From an uncultured Eubacteriales bacterium (GTDB taxonomy: Bacteria > Bacillota > Clostridia > Oscillospirales > Acutalibacteraceae), in contig CAJKBQ010000003.1 of the NCBI GenBank assembly GCA_905198155.1, forward strand, positions 1 to 64,000: 64,000 nt of DNA, written 5' to 3'. A program made the position numbers and the translations under genes. Under the pieces are notes generated by a model. The model was not told the DNA's origin. It did not search any database and was given only the letters and a program-made list of their open reading frames with translations. Shown here piece after piece: positions 35,450 through 44,107 of the stretch. The number at the start of each line of letters is the position of its first letter. Positions within the stretch are counted from its first letter, which is position 1.

Positions 35450-36803
35450 TTGCACCGAGCTGGAAATCACCGGGATGACGGCCGAAGGCAGCGGCGTGGG
35501 ACGTGCAGACGGGCTGGCCGTGTTCGTACCGGGGACGGCGGTCGGCGATGTGCTGCGGGTGAAGCTGATTAAAGTCGAAAAGCGCTATGCCGTCGGCCGG
35601 GTGGAAGCGATTTTGCAACCGTCGGCCGATCGAATCCCGCCGGACTGTGCGGTGGCGGTTCCGTGCGGCGGGTGCGTGTACCGGCATATTTCGTACGATG
35701 CGGAACTGCGGATTAAGCAGCAGAAAGTCGCGGACGCGCTGGCACGCATCGGCGGACTGACGGAATTGCCGGTGCGGCCGATTATCGGTGCGCCGCAGCC
35801 GGATCATTACCGCAACAAGGCGCAGCTGCCTGTCGGGCGCGGCGCGGACGGATCGGTGCAGGTCGGCTTTTTTGCGCCGCACAGCCATCGGATTGTTCCG
35901 TGCGGCGACTGCCGGCTGCAACCGGAATCGTTTGCCGGAATCGTCCGAGCGTTTTTGCAGTGGGCGACGGAAACCGGCGCTGCGCCGTACGACGAAGAGA
36001 CGCACAGCGGATTGCTGCGGCATTTGTGCATCCGGCAGGCGGCGGCCACCGGGGCGCATATGGTGTGCGTGGTGGCCAACGGCGATGCGCTGCCGTGCGA
36101 GGAGCGACTGACGGCGTTGGTGCGGGCAGCGGAGCCGCGGGTGACGAGCGTGGTATTGAATGTCAACCGCGCCCGCACGAATGTGATTTGGGGGACGGAG
36201 TGCCGCACGATATGGGGCGACGATGCCATTTTGGACCGGCTGTGCGGGCTGGAATTTTCGATCTCGCCGCTGTCGTTTTACCAGGTGAATCACGATCAGA
36301 CGGAGCGGCTGTATGCGCAGGCCGCGGAATTCGCGGCGCTGACCGGGCACGAAACGCTGCTCGATTTGTACTGCGGAACGGGCACGATCGGCCTGTCGAT
36401 GGCGAACCGCGCCGGGCGGCTGATCGGTGCGGAAATTGTGCCGCAGGCGGTGGCGGATGCGCGCCGCAATGCGCAGCGCAATGGGATTGCGCACGCGGAG
36501 TTCTTCTGCGGCGATGCTGCGGACGCCGCCGACCGGCTTGCGGCGCGCGGGATCCGGCCGGACGTGGTGGTGGTCGATCCGCCGCGCAAGGGGTGCAGCG
36601 AAGAAGTGATCCGGATCATCACGCAGCGGCTTTGCCCGGCGCGGGTGGTATACGTTTCGTGCGACCCGGCGACGCTGGCGCGCGATTTGAAACTGTTCGG
36701 CACGCTGGGGTATGCGGCGCGGGCGGCGGTGCCGGTGGATATGTTTCCGAGGACGTGCCACGTGGAGACGGTGGTATTGATGTCAAGGGGGGGGATAAAA
36801 TGA
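35430..36803 (+). CDS. rlmD: 23S rRNA (uracil-5-)-methyltransferase, RlmD/TrmA type, C-terminus cut short
   Basis: The product is 457 residues. The N-terminal TRAM domain is followed by an iron-sulfur region (PCGGCVYRH) and the SAM fold: LDLYCGTGTIGLSMA, VVVDPPRKGC and VYVSCDPATLARDL. It methylates a uracil at C5 in 23S rRNA. The protein stops soon after the family's VDMFPRTCHVETVVLMS motif. Clostridia members usually continue for about 60 residues more, and a matching C-terminal piece lies 1 kb downstream at about 37808-38045 beyond an HNH gene. The catalytic core is intact, so the enzyme may still work. The stop overlaps the HNH start (ATGA) beside a run of eight G. Confidence 0.92.
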   Translation: MAWRKNDCTELEITGMTAEGSGVGRADGLAVFVPGTAVGDVLRVKLIKVEKRYAVGRVEAILQPSADRIPPDCAVAVPCGGCVYRHISYDAELRIKQQKVADALARIGGLTELPVRPIIGAPQPDHYRNKAQLPVGRGADGSVQVGFFAPHSHRIVPCGDCRLQPESFAGIVRAFLQWATETGAAPYDEETHSGLLRHLCIRQAAATGAHMVCVVANGDALPCEERLTALVRAAEPRVTSVVLNVNRARTNVIWGTECRTIWGDDAILDRLCGLEFSISPLSFYQVNHDQTERLYAQAAEFAALTGHETLLDLYCGTGTIGLSMANRAGRLIGAEIVPQAVADARRNAQRNGIAHAEFFCGDAADAADRLAARGIRPDVVVVDPPRKGCSEEVIRIITQRLCPARVVYVSCDPATLARDLKLFGTLGYAARAAVPVDMFPRTCHVETVVLMSRGGIK

Positions 36804-37720
36804 AATTTGATCTTAACGAGTATAAATCACAACTAACCGATGATGAAATACTAACTGATATAATAGAAACGGCTAACCGACTGGGCAAAGACTATATTTC
36901 CCTTTCTACATATAAGTTATATGGCAGGTATTCTCAGACTGCAATCCAGGCGCATTTTGGTACATGGAAAAATGCTTTGTTGTTAGCAGGACTGCGAAAT
37001 GAAAGGACTTCATCTGAATTAAAATCGATTTCTGATGATGAGTATTATCGTGATTTGCAACGTGTAGCAAATAGTCTGAATTTAAGGACTGTACCATATG
37101 GCGAGTATAAAAAATACGGAAAATACTCTGCGGAACACATTATCACAAGGTTTGGGAAATGGAATACTGCACTTATAAATGCTGGGTTAGAATCCACGGG
37201 ATTCAATAAAGATAAAATAACGGAGCAGGAGTGCTTTGACGAAATTGAACGGATATGGCGATTATTAGGGCGGCAACCGACTTCGACCGATATAATTAAA
37301 ACAGGAATCTGTAATTATTCTATTGATACATTCAAAAGAAGATTTGGAGGATGGCGCAGAGCATTAGAGGCATTTGTAGAGTATATAAACGCTACAGATA
37401 GTGAATATGAGCCATGTGCTTCTGGGCTTGACACTATCAGAAATAATACAAACGATAAATTAGCGAAAGTAAATGATGTAGTAACTCTGCCAAAACATTG
37501 CACATCAAGAAATATCAATACTCGCTTGAGATTTAAGGTGTTAAATCGTGACAATTTTAAATGTTGTGCTTGCGGTGCATCTCCAGCAAAAGATCCATCT
37601 GTTGAACTTCATGTGGATCATATTGTCCCTTGGTCCAAGGGTGGCGAAACAGTGATTGAAAACCTACAAACCCTATGTTCAAAATGCAATCTTGGCAAAA
37701 GTAATCTGATTTCAGATTGA
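36800..37720 (+). CDS. HNH endonuclease with homing-endonuclease-associated repeats
   Basis: The product has 306 residues from ATG 36800, with AGGGGGGGG just upstream. Three repeats of the homing-endonuclease-associated type precede the nuclease: YGRYSQTAIQAHFGTWKNAL, YGKYSAEHIITRFGKWNTAL and CNYSIDTFKRRFGGWRRAL. The C-terminal HNH domain has VLNRDNFKCCACG, LHVDHIVPWSKGG and LCSKCNLGKSN, with all Cys pairs and the DH catalytic pair. The repeats probably read the DNA target. The gene is strikingly AT-rich among GC-rich neighbours, so it has been acquired. It is wedged between rlmD and a displaced rlmD C-terminal fragment. Confidence 0.88.
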   Translation: MKFDLNEYKSQLTDDEILTDIIETANRLGKDYISLSTYKLYGRYSQTAIQAHFGTWKNALLLAGLRNERTSSELKSISDDEYYRDLQRVANSLNLRTVPYGEYKKYGKYSAEHIITRFGKWNTALINAGLESTGFNKDKITEQECFDEIERIWRLLGRQPTSTDIIKTGICNYSIDTFKRRFGGWRRALEAFVEYINATDSEYEPCASGLDTIRNNTNDKLAKVNDVVTLPKHCTSRNINTRLRFKVLNRDNFKCCACGASPAKDPSVELHVDHIVPWSKGGETVIENLQTLCSKCNLGKSNLISD

Positions 37721-37807
37721 TGTGTTTCCAAGGACTATGAATGTTATCTTAGACAAAGGCAGTCAGTCGATTTGTTTCCGCAAACGATGGTAGAAATCTG
37801 ACATCAA

Positions 37808-38045
37808 TACTGTTTTCTCGTGCCATATTGAGACGGTTGTCCTCTTGTCACAGGAAACAAATCCACTGACGGTTGAGGTCAGAATGGAAGTGGAAACCGG
37901 CGAGGTCAAGGAGCATCCGACCTATAAGCGTATTCAGGAGTATGTGCAGGAGAAGTACGGCTTCAAAGTCCATACGGCGTATATTGCAGAGGTCAAGCGT
38001 ATGGTCGGACTGGGTGTCAAGCGCAACATGGTTTACAAAATGTGA
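37808..38045 (+). pseudogene. Displaced C-terminal fragment of an RlmD-type methyltransferase
   Basis: The frame opens with TVFSCHIETVVLLS, matching the end of the rlmD gene (RTCHVETVVLMS). It continues with the C-terminal extension typical of Clostridia RlmD (PTYKRIQEYVQEKYGFKVH, TAYIAEVKRMVGLG) to a stop at 38045. No catalytic domain is present. The DNA on the two sides shares GAGACGGT and nearby bases, so the two places look like the ends of an insertion into rlmD. The fragment's codon use is less GC-rich than that of rlmD, so it may have come with the inserted DNA rather than being the original tail. Confidence 0.7.
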
Positions 38046-38165
38046 AGGCACATGGTTTACAAGTTCGTCGATTCAAAAAGTTTTCACTCTGCCTGCGCCA
38101 TCATTTGAATTTTACAAATCGGACGTATTCGCGCGAGGATCGCCGTCAATCAAAAAGATCCTTTA

Positions 38166-38295
38166 TATATCCTTTGAAATTCTTCTTCCTTGAGTCTGGT
38201 GATCCTTTTTGCGTTATCCCTTTCTTTTCACCTTTCTCAGGTATACTCCTCATTTGTGTCTTTTTCTACCATCTTGGAAGTTATCGAACAGGTCT
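38166..38295 (-). mobile_element. IS5-like insertion sequence remnant, second copy
   Basis: This copy is highly similar over about 130 bp to the segment at 26250-26380, same orientation. It begins on the minus strand with AGACCTGTTCGATAACTTC and encodes KRITRLKEEEFQRIY before running into a stop. It is the 5' end of a transposase gene with the rest lost. It lies directly upstream of the rhamnosidase-like gene and may contain or displace its promoter. Confidence 0.7.
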
Positions 38296-38328
38296 AATTA
38301 AAATTAAAACCCGAAAGGAGTCTTTCCC

Positions 38329-40470
38329 ATGTCTGCTTCCACTTCCGCCCCGCTCTTCCTAGCCGCCAAACCCGTCTGGCAGCGCGGCGAAGAAACCACC
38401 ATGAACCGCACCCTGACCTTTTGCGCCGATCTGGACGGCGCGGCCGCAAATGCCGTGCTGTACGTCGCCGGTGCGTCGTCCTACATTGTGACCGTCAACG
38501 GACGGCTGATCGCGCACGGACCGCAGCGCTGCGCGCATGGATACTACCGGGCAGACGCACTGCCGCTCGGCGCGCACCTGCGCCCCGGCGCCAATACCAT
38601 CGCCATCCGCGTCGCAGGGTACAACTGCAACAGCTTTTCCTACCTCGACCAGCCGTCGTTCTGCTGCGCAGAGATTCGCGACGGTGACCGCGTGCTGGCC
38701 TATACGGCGGAACCGCTGCACGGCTTCCGCGCCTCCGTGTGTACCGCCCGCATCCAAAAAGTGCAGCGGTTTTCGTTCCAGCGGACATTCGTCGAATCCT
38801 ATGACCTGACCGCCGGAGACTTTGCATGCGAAACCGGCGGCTACGGCGCGGAATGCGTGATTGCCGAAACGCAGCCCAAAGTATTCCTGCCGCGCAGCGT
38901 CCCCTACGGCGACTACGAAGTGCTGCCCGCGCACGCCTTCCAGTGCGGCCGCGTGACCGACGCCCCGAAATCGTCGCACTACCAGAACCGCTATTTGCAG
39001 AACATCGGCCCCCGGCTCAAAGGCTTCCGCCCCGACGCGCTGGACTACGCCTCGTACGTCGTGTATGAGGACACGGACTGCGCCGTCCCCGCCCCGATGG
39101 ACGCCCCTGCGGACGGCATGTACGCAATCGCGGCCAATACCTACATCGACTTCGACTTTGGCCGGGACTACGCCGGAATCTTTGAGTTCGACGCGGAAGG
39201 CCAATGCGACACCCTGATGCTGGCGTTTGACGAGCTGCTCGATCACGGCGCAGTCAACGCGCTGCGGTTCAGCACTTCGGCGCTGGTCACTTACCGCCAC
39301 CTGAACGGATCTTATCACTTCGTCTGCGCCGAGCCGTATACGCTGCGCTACCTGCGCATCATCGCGCGCGGCGACGTGACCATCCGGAACCTGACCATGC
39401 GCAAAATCGCGTTCCCGCTGAAAAAATACCCCGTGCAATTCACCGGTCCTGCATCGCTGCGCCCGATTTTTGACGCCGCGCGCGAAACGTTCGCCGCCAA
39501 CGCCGTGGATATTTTCATGGACTGCCCGTCCCGTGAGCGCGCCGGATGGCTGTGCGACGGCTTTTTCACCGGACGCGTCGAGTTCGCGCTGACCGGCCGG
39601 TCGGACGTGGAACGTGCCTTCCTCGAAAACTTTCTCCTGCCGGATTCATTCCGCTGCCTGCCGCGCGGCGTGCTGCCGATGTGCTACCCCAGCGACTTTT
39701 ACAACGGCTCCTTCATCCCCAACTGGATGATGTGGTACGTGCTGGAGCTGCGCGAATATGTGACCCGCAGCGGCGATACCGCATTGGCGGCGCAGGCCGT
39801 GCCCAAACTGACGGCGCTCGACCGCTACCTCCGCCGGTACGAAAACGAATTCGGCCTGCTGGAACACCTGGACGGCTGGGTGTTCGTCGAATGGTCGAAA
39901 GCCAACGACTACTTGCAGGACGTCAATTTCCCCTCCAATATGCTGTACGCCGGCTACAAGCGCGCGATGGCCGCGCTGCTCCCCGACCGCGCCGCATCGT
40001 TCTCCGCCGAAGCGGACACGCTGGCGCAGACCATCCGCACCATGGCGCGCACCGGCAGCGGCTTCTTCTGCGACAATGCCGTACGGCAGGACGGGCAGCT
40101 CGTCCCGACCGACCACCGCACCGAAGCGTGCCAGTATTACGCATTTTTCTTCGACGTCGCAACCCCCGCGCAGGATGCCCCGCTGTGGGACACGCTGTGC
40201 CGCGACTTCGGCCCCGACCGCGCATCGCGCGGCGCATACCCGGAGATCGCCCCCGCCAACGCCTTCATCGGCAACTACCTCCGGCTGGATCTGCTGATGC
40301 GCAACGGCCGCGGCGACCAGCTGCTGCGCGAAGTCGGCGGCTACTTTGCCGAAATGGCCGCCCGCACCGGCACTCTGTGGGAAAATATGACCCCCACCGC
40401 CAGCTGCAACCACGGATTCGCCTCGCACATCCTTTACTGGATGGATCAGCTGGGCATGATCCGCAAATAA
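38329..40470 (+). CDS. Alpha-L-rhamnosidase-like glycoside hydrolase (GH78-type)
   Basis: The product has 713 residues from ATG 38329 (GAAAGGAG upstream). The N-terminal beta-sandwich domains include SSYIVTVNGRLIAHGPQR and YNCNSFSYLDQPS. The (alpha/alpha)6 barrel follows from about residue 370, with FMDCPSRERAGWLCDGFF, a GH78 signature variant, and HLDGWVFVEWSKAND. It likely removes terminal rhamnose from plant or bacterial glycans. There is no signal peptide, so it acts in the cytosol. It lies just downstream of an IS remnant and is followed by a strong terminator and a broken AraC regulator. Confidence 0.85.
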   Translation: MSASTSAPLFLAAKPVWQRGEETTMNRTLTFCADLDGAAANAVLYVAGASSYIVTVNGRLIAHGPQRCAHGYYRADALPLGAHLRPGANTIAIRVAGYNCNSFSYLDQPSFCCAEIRDGDRVLAYTAEPLHGFRASVCTARIQKVQRFSFQRTFVESYDLTAGDFACETGGYGAECVIAETQPKVFLPRSVPYGDYEVLPAHAFQCGRVTDAPKSSHYQNRYLQNIGPRLKGFRPDALDYASYVVYEDTDCAVPAPMDAPADGMYAIAANTYIDFDFGRDYAGIFEFDAEGQCDTLMLAFDELLDHGAVNALRFSTSALVTYRHLNGSYHFVCAEPYTLRYLRIIARGDVTIRNLTMRKIAFPLKKYPVQFTGPASLRPIFDAARETFAANAVDIFMDCPSRERAGWLCDGFFTGRVEFALTGRSDVERAFLENFLLPDSFRCLPRGVLPMCYPSDFYNGSFIPNWMMWYVLELREYVTRSGDTALAAQAVPKLTALDRYLRRYENEFGLLEHLDGWVFVEWSKANDYLQDVNFPSNMLYAGYKRAMAALLPDRAASFSAEADTLAQTIRTMARTGSGFFCDNAVRQDGQLVPTDHRTEACQYYAFFFDVATPAQDAPLWDTLCRDFGPDRASRGAYPEIAPANAFIGNYLRLDLLMRNGRGDQLLREVGGYFAEMAARTGTLWENMTPTASCNHGFASHILYWMDQLGMIRK

Positions 40471-40482
40471 CCCCAAACGCCA

Positions 40483-40522
40483 ACCGGGCCGAACGCTGCT
40501 TGCGTCCGACCCGGTCTTTTTT
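40483..40522 (+). terminator. Intrinsic terminator after the rhamnosidase-like gene
   Basis: ACCGGGCCGAACGC pairs with GCGTCCGACCCGGT, followed by a run of six T. It overlaps the 3' end of the convergent AraC pseudogene by two bases. Confidence 0.9.
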
Positions 40523-41261
40523 ATTCGTGCGCCGGTTCCCCGTGTGCGCGCCTTGTCCGCCCATGCGGCGAAACGCCATACGCTTTTTTGAACACCGTCG
40601 AAAAATACGCCGGGCTGCAAAATCCCAGGGAGTCGGAAATTTCCGTAACGGAAAATTCCGATTGTTTCAGCAGCCACTCCGCATCGTCAGCCGTTCGTGA
40701 TGGTGCACGGTGATATACCGCAGCGCCTGCGTGTACAGGTCGTCGCCGCGCGGGCAGATTCTCCGCTGCTGCGCGTACGCCGCAAGCATATGGCACAGCG
40801 GCCGAACTACGGCGTCCACCGTCTCCTGCGGCGGCGCAGGCCGCAGATACTTCGTCCGCATCCGGCCAATCGCCGCCGCAGGCGCATGGTACCGCCGCGC
40901 AAAATGCGCGGCCTTTTCGCGTGCCGTCGATTCGTCGTGCCCCAAATATCCGCTGACCGACAAAAACCCGATCTGCACCCCGTCCGCCGTCAACGGATAC
41001 ACATACTCGCCCACCCCGGCATAGCAGATCCCGAAAAAAAGCCCCGTCCCGGCACGCCGCCGTCACCTTCCGCTGGCGCGCAATGCATTCCGACCAGCAT
41101 TCGCACACAGTTTTCACATAGTGACAGTACGGATTCGGGTGAAAATTGTACCGCACAAACTCCGGCCATTCCGCCGGTTCGCCGTGCAGCGTAATGCAGT
41201 AACCCGGTTCGTCCCGCAAAAAATCCAGATAACGGCAAATATCGCCGCGGTCAATCTCCAT
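40521..41261 (-). pseudogene. AraC-family regulator with PocR-like domain, frameshifted and deleted
   Basis: The N-terminus (YCITLHGEPAEWPEFVRYNF, HPNPYCHYVKTVCECW, then CIARQRKVTAACRDG) is a PocR-type ligand domain. At about 41034 an extra G in GGGG shifts the frame; the domain continues in the other frame (FGICYAGVGEYVYPLTADG, IGFLSVSGYLG). Near 40680 the frame returns to WLLKQSEFSVTEISDSLGF and YFSTVFKKAYGVSP, the second AraC helix-turn-helix. About 40 residues, including the first helix-turn-helix, are missing at that join. Two separate lesions mean the regulator is dead. It was probably the control gene of the adjacent rhamnosidase or FAD oxidoreductase. Confidence 0.85.
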
Positions 41262-41282
41262 CCAAACCCGTCCTTCCCCGCG

Positions 41283-41809
41283 CCGAGCAGGTCTGCCGGT
41301 CGCAGCTGACCCCCATCGTCGATTTTCTGCGCGCCTATGTACCGGGGTACGCGCATTGCTATGTGGTCAGCGCCGCGTCGATGGTCGGTATCCGCGAAAC
41401 CCGGCATTTCGTCGGGATGAAGCAGCTGACGGAGTCGGACATCCTGTCCGCCCGGCAGTTCGACGATTGGGTCGTGCGCGGCGCGCATTTCGGGTTCGAC
41501 GTTCACAACCTCACCGGCCCCAGCCTGGACAAAACCGGCGTACAGCATCGCTTCCCGCAGCCGGACGGCTGCACCATCCCGTACGGCTGCTTGGTGCCGC
41601 AGCAGATCGACGGCCTGCTGCTGAGCGGCCGGAACATCTCCGGAACGCACCTGGCGCATTCCAGCTTCCGGGTAATGCCCATCTGCGTCGGAATCGGCGA
41701 AGCGTGCGGGACGGCCGCCGCCATCGCCGTGCGCCGCGGGATTGCTCCGCGCGCCGTGAATCCGGCGGAAATTCAGCAGCTTCTGCTGCGCGAACCGCAG
41801 CCCGCCTAA
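41283..41809 (+). pseudogene. FAD-dependent oxidoreductase, C-terminal fragment
   Basis: An open frame without a proper start runs from about 41283 to the stop at 41809. The sequence (GIRETRHFVGMKQLTESDIL, FDVHNLTG, LLLSGRNISGTHLAHSSFR, GEACGTAAAIAVRRGI) is the C-terminal half of PF12831-type FAD oxidoreductases, which are often found with sugar-degradation genes. The FAD-binding N-terminal GxGxxG domain is missing, and the fragment begins right at the 5' end of the divergent AraC pseudogene, so a deletion joined the two. Confidence 0.8.
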
Positions 41810-43407
41810 TCCATCCGATTCACCACATCCCAAATCCCGTCCGCAACCTGACGAAACACCGGCGCGCACTTCGCGCTGCCCGATCGGCCGTTCTCCGCGA
41901 ATACGACGATCACATACTGCGGCGATTCCGCCGGAACGAACCCGGCGCACCACGCCTGAATCACCGCTTCGCCGTCCTGAATCCATCCGGTCTCGGCGGT
42001 CGCCGTTTTCGCGCCCGCACCGCCGGCGGACGGGCAGGCGCGCGTCGCCGTACCGGACGCCACCGCCGCAACCATATAGCTGCGCACCATCGCCGCCGAC
42101 CGCGCGGAAATCACCCGTTCCGCCGCGTTTTCCGCCGCAGCCGTCCGCACCCCGTCGCTGCGGACGGTGTATTCCACCAGGCTAGGCGCAATCCGATACC
42201 CGTCGTTCGCAATGCACTGCACCATCGACGCCACCTGCACCGGCGACGCCAGCAGTTCCCCCTGTCCGAACGAAAAATTCGCCCGCGCTGCCGGGGCGCT
42301 GAGGTCTGTCAGCGACGGCATCACCCCGCCGGACACCAAATTGCTCGTCAGCCACAGATTCTGCCCGAATCCCATCTTCTGCGCCAGCCGGTACACCGGC
42401 TCCGCACCGATGCGATCCAGCAGCTGAATAAAATAGCAATTGCACGACACCGCAATCCCGCGCGACAAATCGACCGTGCCGTGCGCCGTCCCGCCGATGC
42501 ATTGGAACGACCGCCCGCCGTACGTCATCGTTCCGGCGCATTCGACGACCATCTCCGTTTCGCCCGATTCGGCCGCCGCGCACGCCGCTGCCAGCTTGAA
42601 TACCGACCCCACGTTGTAGCTCCCCAGCACCCGGTTCACCAGCGGCGCATTGGGCTGTTCCATCGCGCCCGCCACATCGGTCGGGTCAAACGACGGCGCG
42701 CTGACCGCCGCGCGCAGCTTGCCGGTCGCCACCTCCTGAATCACAATCGCGCCCACGCCCAGCGACTCCGCCGCAATCCGCTCTGCCATGCGCTGCAAAT
42801 CGCGGTCAATCGTCAGCACCACGCCGCCCGCGCTGTTCGCAATGGTATTTTCCGTTTCCAGCGGATCTCCTGTCAGCGCCCGGCCCCACGCATCGGCGTG
42901 ATACCGCACCGTCACCGTCCCGCTGTACGATTGCAGCAGCTCGTCGTACGCCTGCTCCACCCCGCAGACCCCGTGCCCGTCGCCGTCCACATAGCCGATC
43001 ATGTGCGGCGCAATCGGCTCGTCCGCGTACCGTTCCGGCAGCGCAAACACCGATACGCCCGCCATCGCCGGCAGCGTCCACGACGCCGTCTGCACCGGCT
43101 TGCCCGATTGCAGCCGTTTCAGCAGCGCCTCGTCGCCCACCGCGCGAATCGCACCAACAGCTTCCGGCGACGCCGTCACAACGGCGCTGCTGCGCCACAC
43201 CGCGTTGGTCAGCGGCCGCCCCTTGCAGTCGTAAATCGTCCCGCGCGCACGCCCCGCCTGGATGGTGTAAGTGCGCTGATTCTGCGCCGCCTGCGCCAGC
43301 TGCGTCCCGGTGCACAGCCCATACAGCCGCACCGTCAGCCCGCCCGTCAGCATCGAAAACAGCACGCACCACGCAATGCACCGCACCTTCATCGGATTCT
43401 TCTTCAC
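41806..43407 (-). CDS. Class B penicillin-binding protein (PBP2/SpoVD type)
   Basis: The product has 533 residues from GTG 43407 (GAGGGGG upstream). An N-terminal membrane helix (about 8-28) is followed by the PBP dimerisation region (about 40-170, ARGTIYDCKGRPLTN). The transpeptidase domain has GSVFKL (active-site Ser), SCN for the SxN motif and KTATAETG where KTGT is usual. Gly to Ala in the third motif is a notable change. It should cross-link peptidoglycan outside the membrane. It could serve elongation, division or spore cortex; the sequence does not say which. Confidence 0.88.
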   Translation of the reverse strand: MKKNPMKVRCIAWCVLFSMLTGGLTVRLYGLCTGTQLAQAAQNQRTYTIQAGRARGTIYDCKGRPLTNAVWRSSAVVTASPEAVGAIRAVGDEALLKRLQSGKPVQTASWTLPAMAGVSVFALPERYADEPIAPHMIGYVDGDGHGVCGVEQAYDELLQSYSGTVTVRYHADAWGRALTGDPLETENTIANSAGGVVLTIDRDLQRMAERIAAESLGVGAIVIQEVATGKLRAAVSAPSFDPTDVAGAMEQPNAPLVNRVLGSYNVGSVFKLAAACAAAESGETEMVVECAGTMTYGGRSFQCIGGTAHGTVDLSRGIAVSCNCYFIQLLDRIGAEPVYRLAQKMGFGQNLWLTSNLVSGGVMPSLTDLSAPAARANFSFGQGELLASPVQVASMVQCIANDGYRIAPSLVEYTVRSDGVRTAAAENAAERVISARSAAMVRSYMVAAVASGTATRACPSAGGAGAKTATAETGWIQDGEAVIQAWCAGFVPAESPQYVIVVFAENGRSGSAKCAPVFRQVADGIWDVVNRMD

Positions 43408-43535
43408 CCGCGCCCCCTCGCTTTCCGTTCGATCTATTCACCCCCCTATTCTCCCCAAAACACTCCCAATTATCCAATAAATAATCCCCCAAATCAAAGA
43501 ATCTAACCCATAAACCCCAAAATATCTCTTATCTA

Positions 43536-44033
43536 TTATCTCTTATCTAAAACCACCAACTCCTTCCCCGCTTTCCCCGTCATCCGTTCAATCCGAATCG
43601 CCGCCACAGCCAACCCGGTCGATTCGCGCGCAATTTCCCGTTCAACGGCTTCATCCGGTTCGTTCGGCGCATACTTGCGCGCCAGCATCCACAGCGCGTC
43701 GCGAATCTGCGCCGGGTCGGTCAAAATTTCCGCCGCTCCAAACGCAATGGCGCTGCGGTATTTGGTCGTAAACTTTTCCGGCACTACCTCGTCCCGGTCA
43801 ATCACGCAAAACGACGCCTGCGTGTTGCGGCGAATGGCATCCACCTTGCGGCCGGTGTCGGCGCCGTGGAAGTAAATCACCCCGTCCCGGTATACATAGC
43901 TGATCGGCACCGCATATGGCTCCCCGCCTTCCTCCGCCAGTGCCAATACCCCGGACGAGTTCCGGCGGAAAATTTCGGCGGTTTCTTCATCGCTCAGTTG
44001 TTGACGCGCGCGGCGCATCGGTCGATTGTTCAT
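43536..44033 (-). CDS. Pyridoxamine 5'-phosphate oxidase-like flavin protein (NimA type)
   Basis: The product has 165 residues with AGGAGG about eight bases before the ATG. It opens MNNRPMRRARQQLSDEETAE, as do NimA/flavin-reductase-like members. The split-barrel core follows: SGVLALAEEGGEPYAVPISY, YRDGVIYFHGADTGRKVDAI and ASFCVIDRDEVVPEKFTTKY. Members bind FMN and reduce small molecules; some give resistance to nitroimidazoles. Substrate cannot be told from the sequence. Confidence 0.85.
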   Translation of the reverse strand: MNNRPMRRARQQLSDEETAEIFRRNSSGVLALAEEGGEPYAVPISYVYRDGVIYFHGADTGRKVDAIRRNTQASFCVIDRDEVVPEKFTTKYRSAIAFGAAEILTDPAQIRDALWMLARKYAPNEPDEAVEREIARESTGLAVAAIRIERMTGKAGKELVVLDKR

Positions 44034-44058
44034 TGCAAAAGCCTCCTGTTACAATGCC

Positions 44059-44095
44059 AAAAAAATCCCTGCGGAGCATTGCCTCCGCAGGGATT
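44059..44095 (-). terminator. Intrinsic terminator of ileS
   Basis: A 13-bp perfect stem (AATCCCTGCGGAG and complement) with a 6-nt loop is followed on the minus strand by seven T. It lies 12 bases after the ileS stop. Confidence 0.95.
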
Positions 44096-44107
44096 CTGTT
44101 TTGCTGC

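Noticed and set aside
37845..38045. Stand-alone 66-residue gene
   Set aside because: Its frame continues upstream without a start into TVFSCHIETVVLLS, the end of the RlmD catalytic part. It is a fragment, not a gene.
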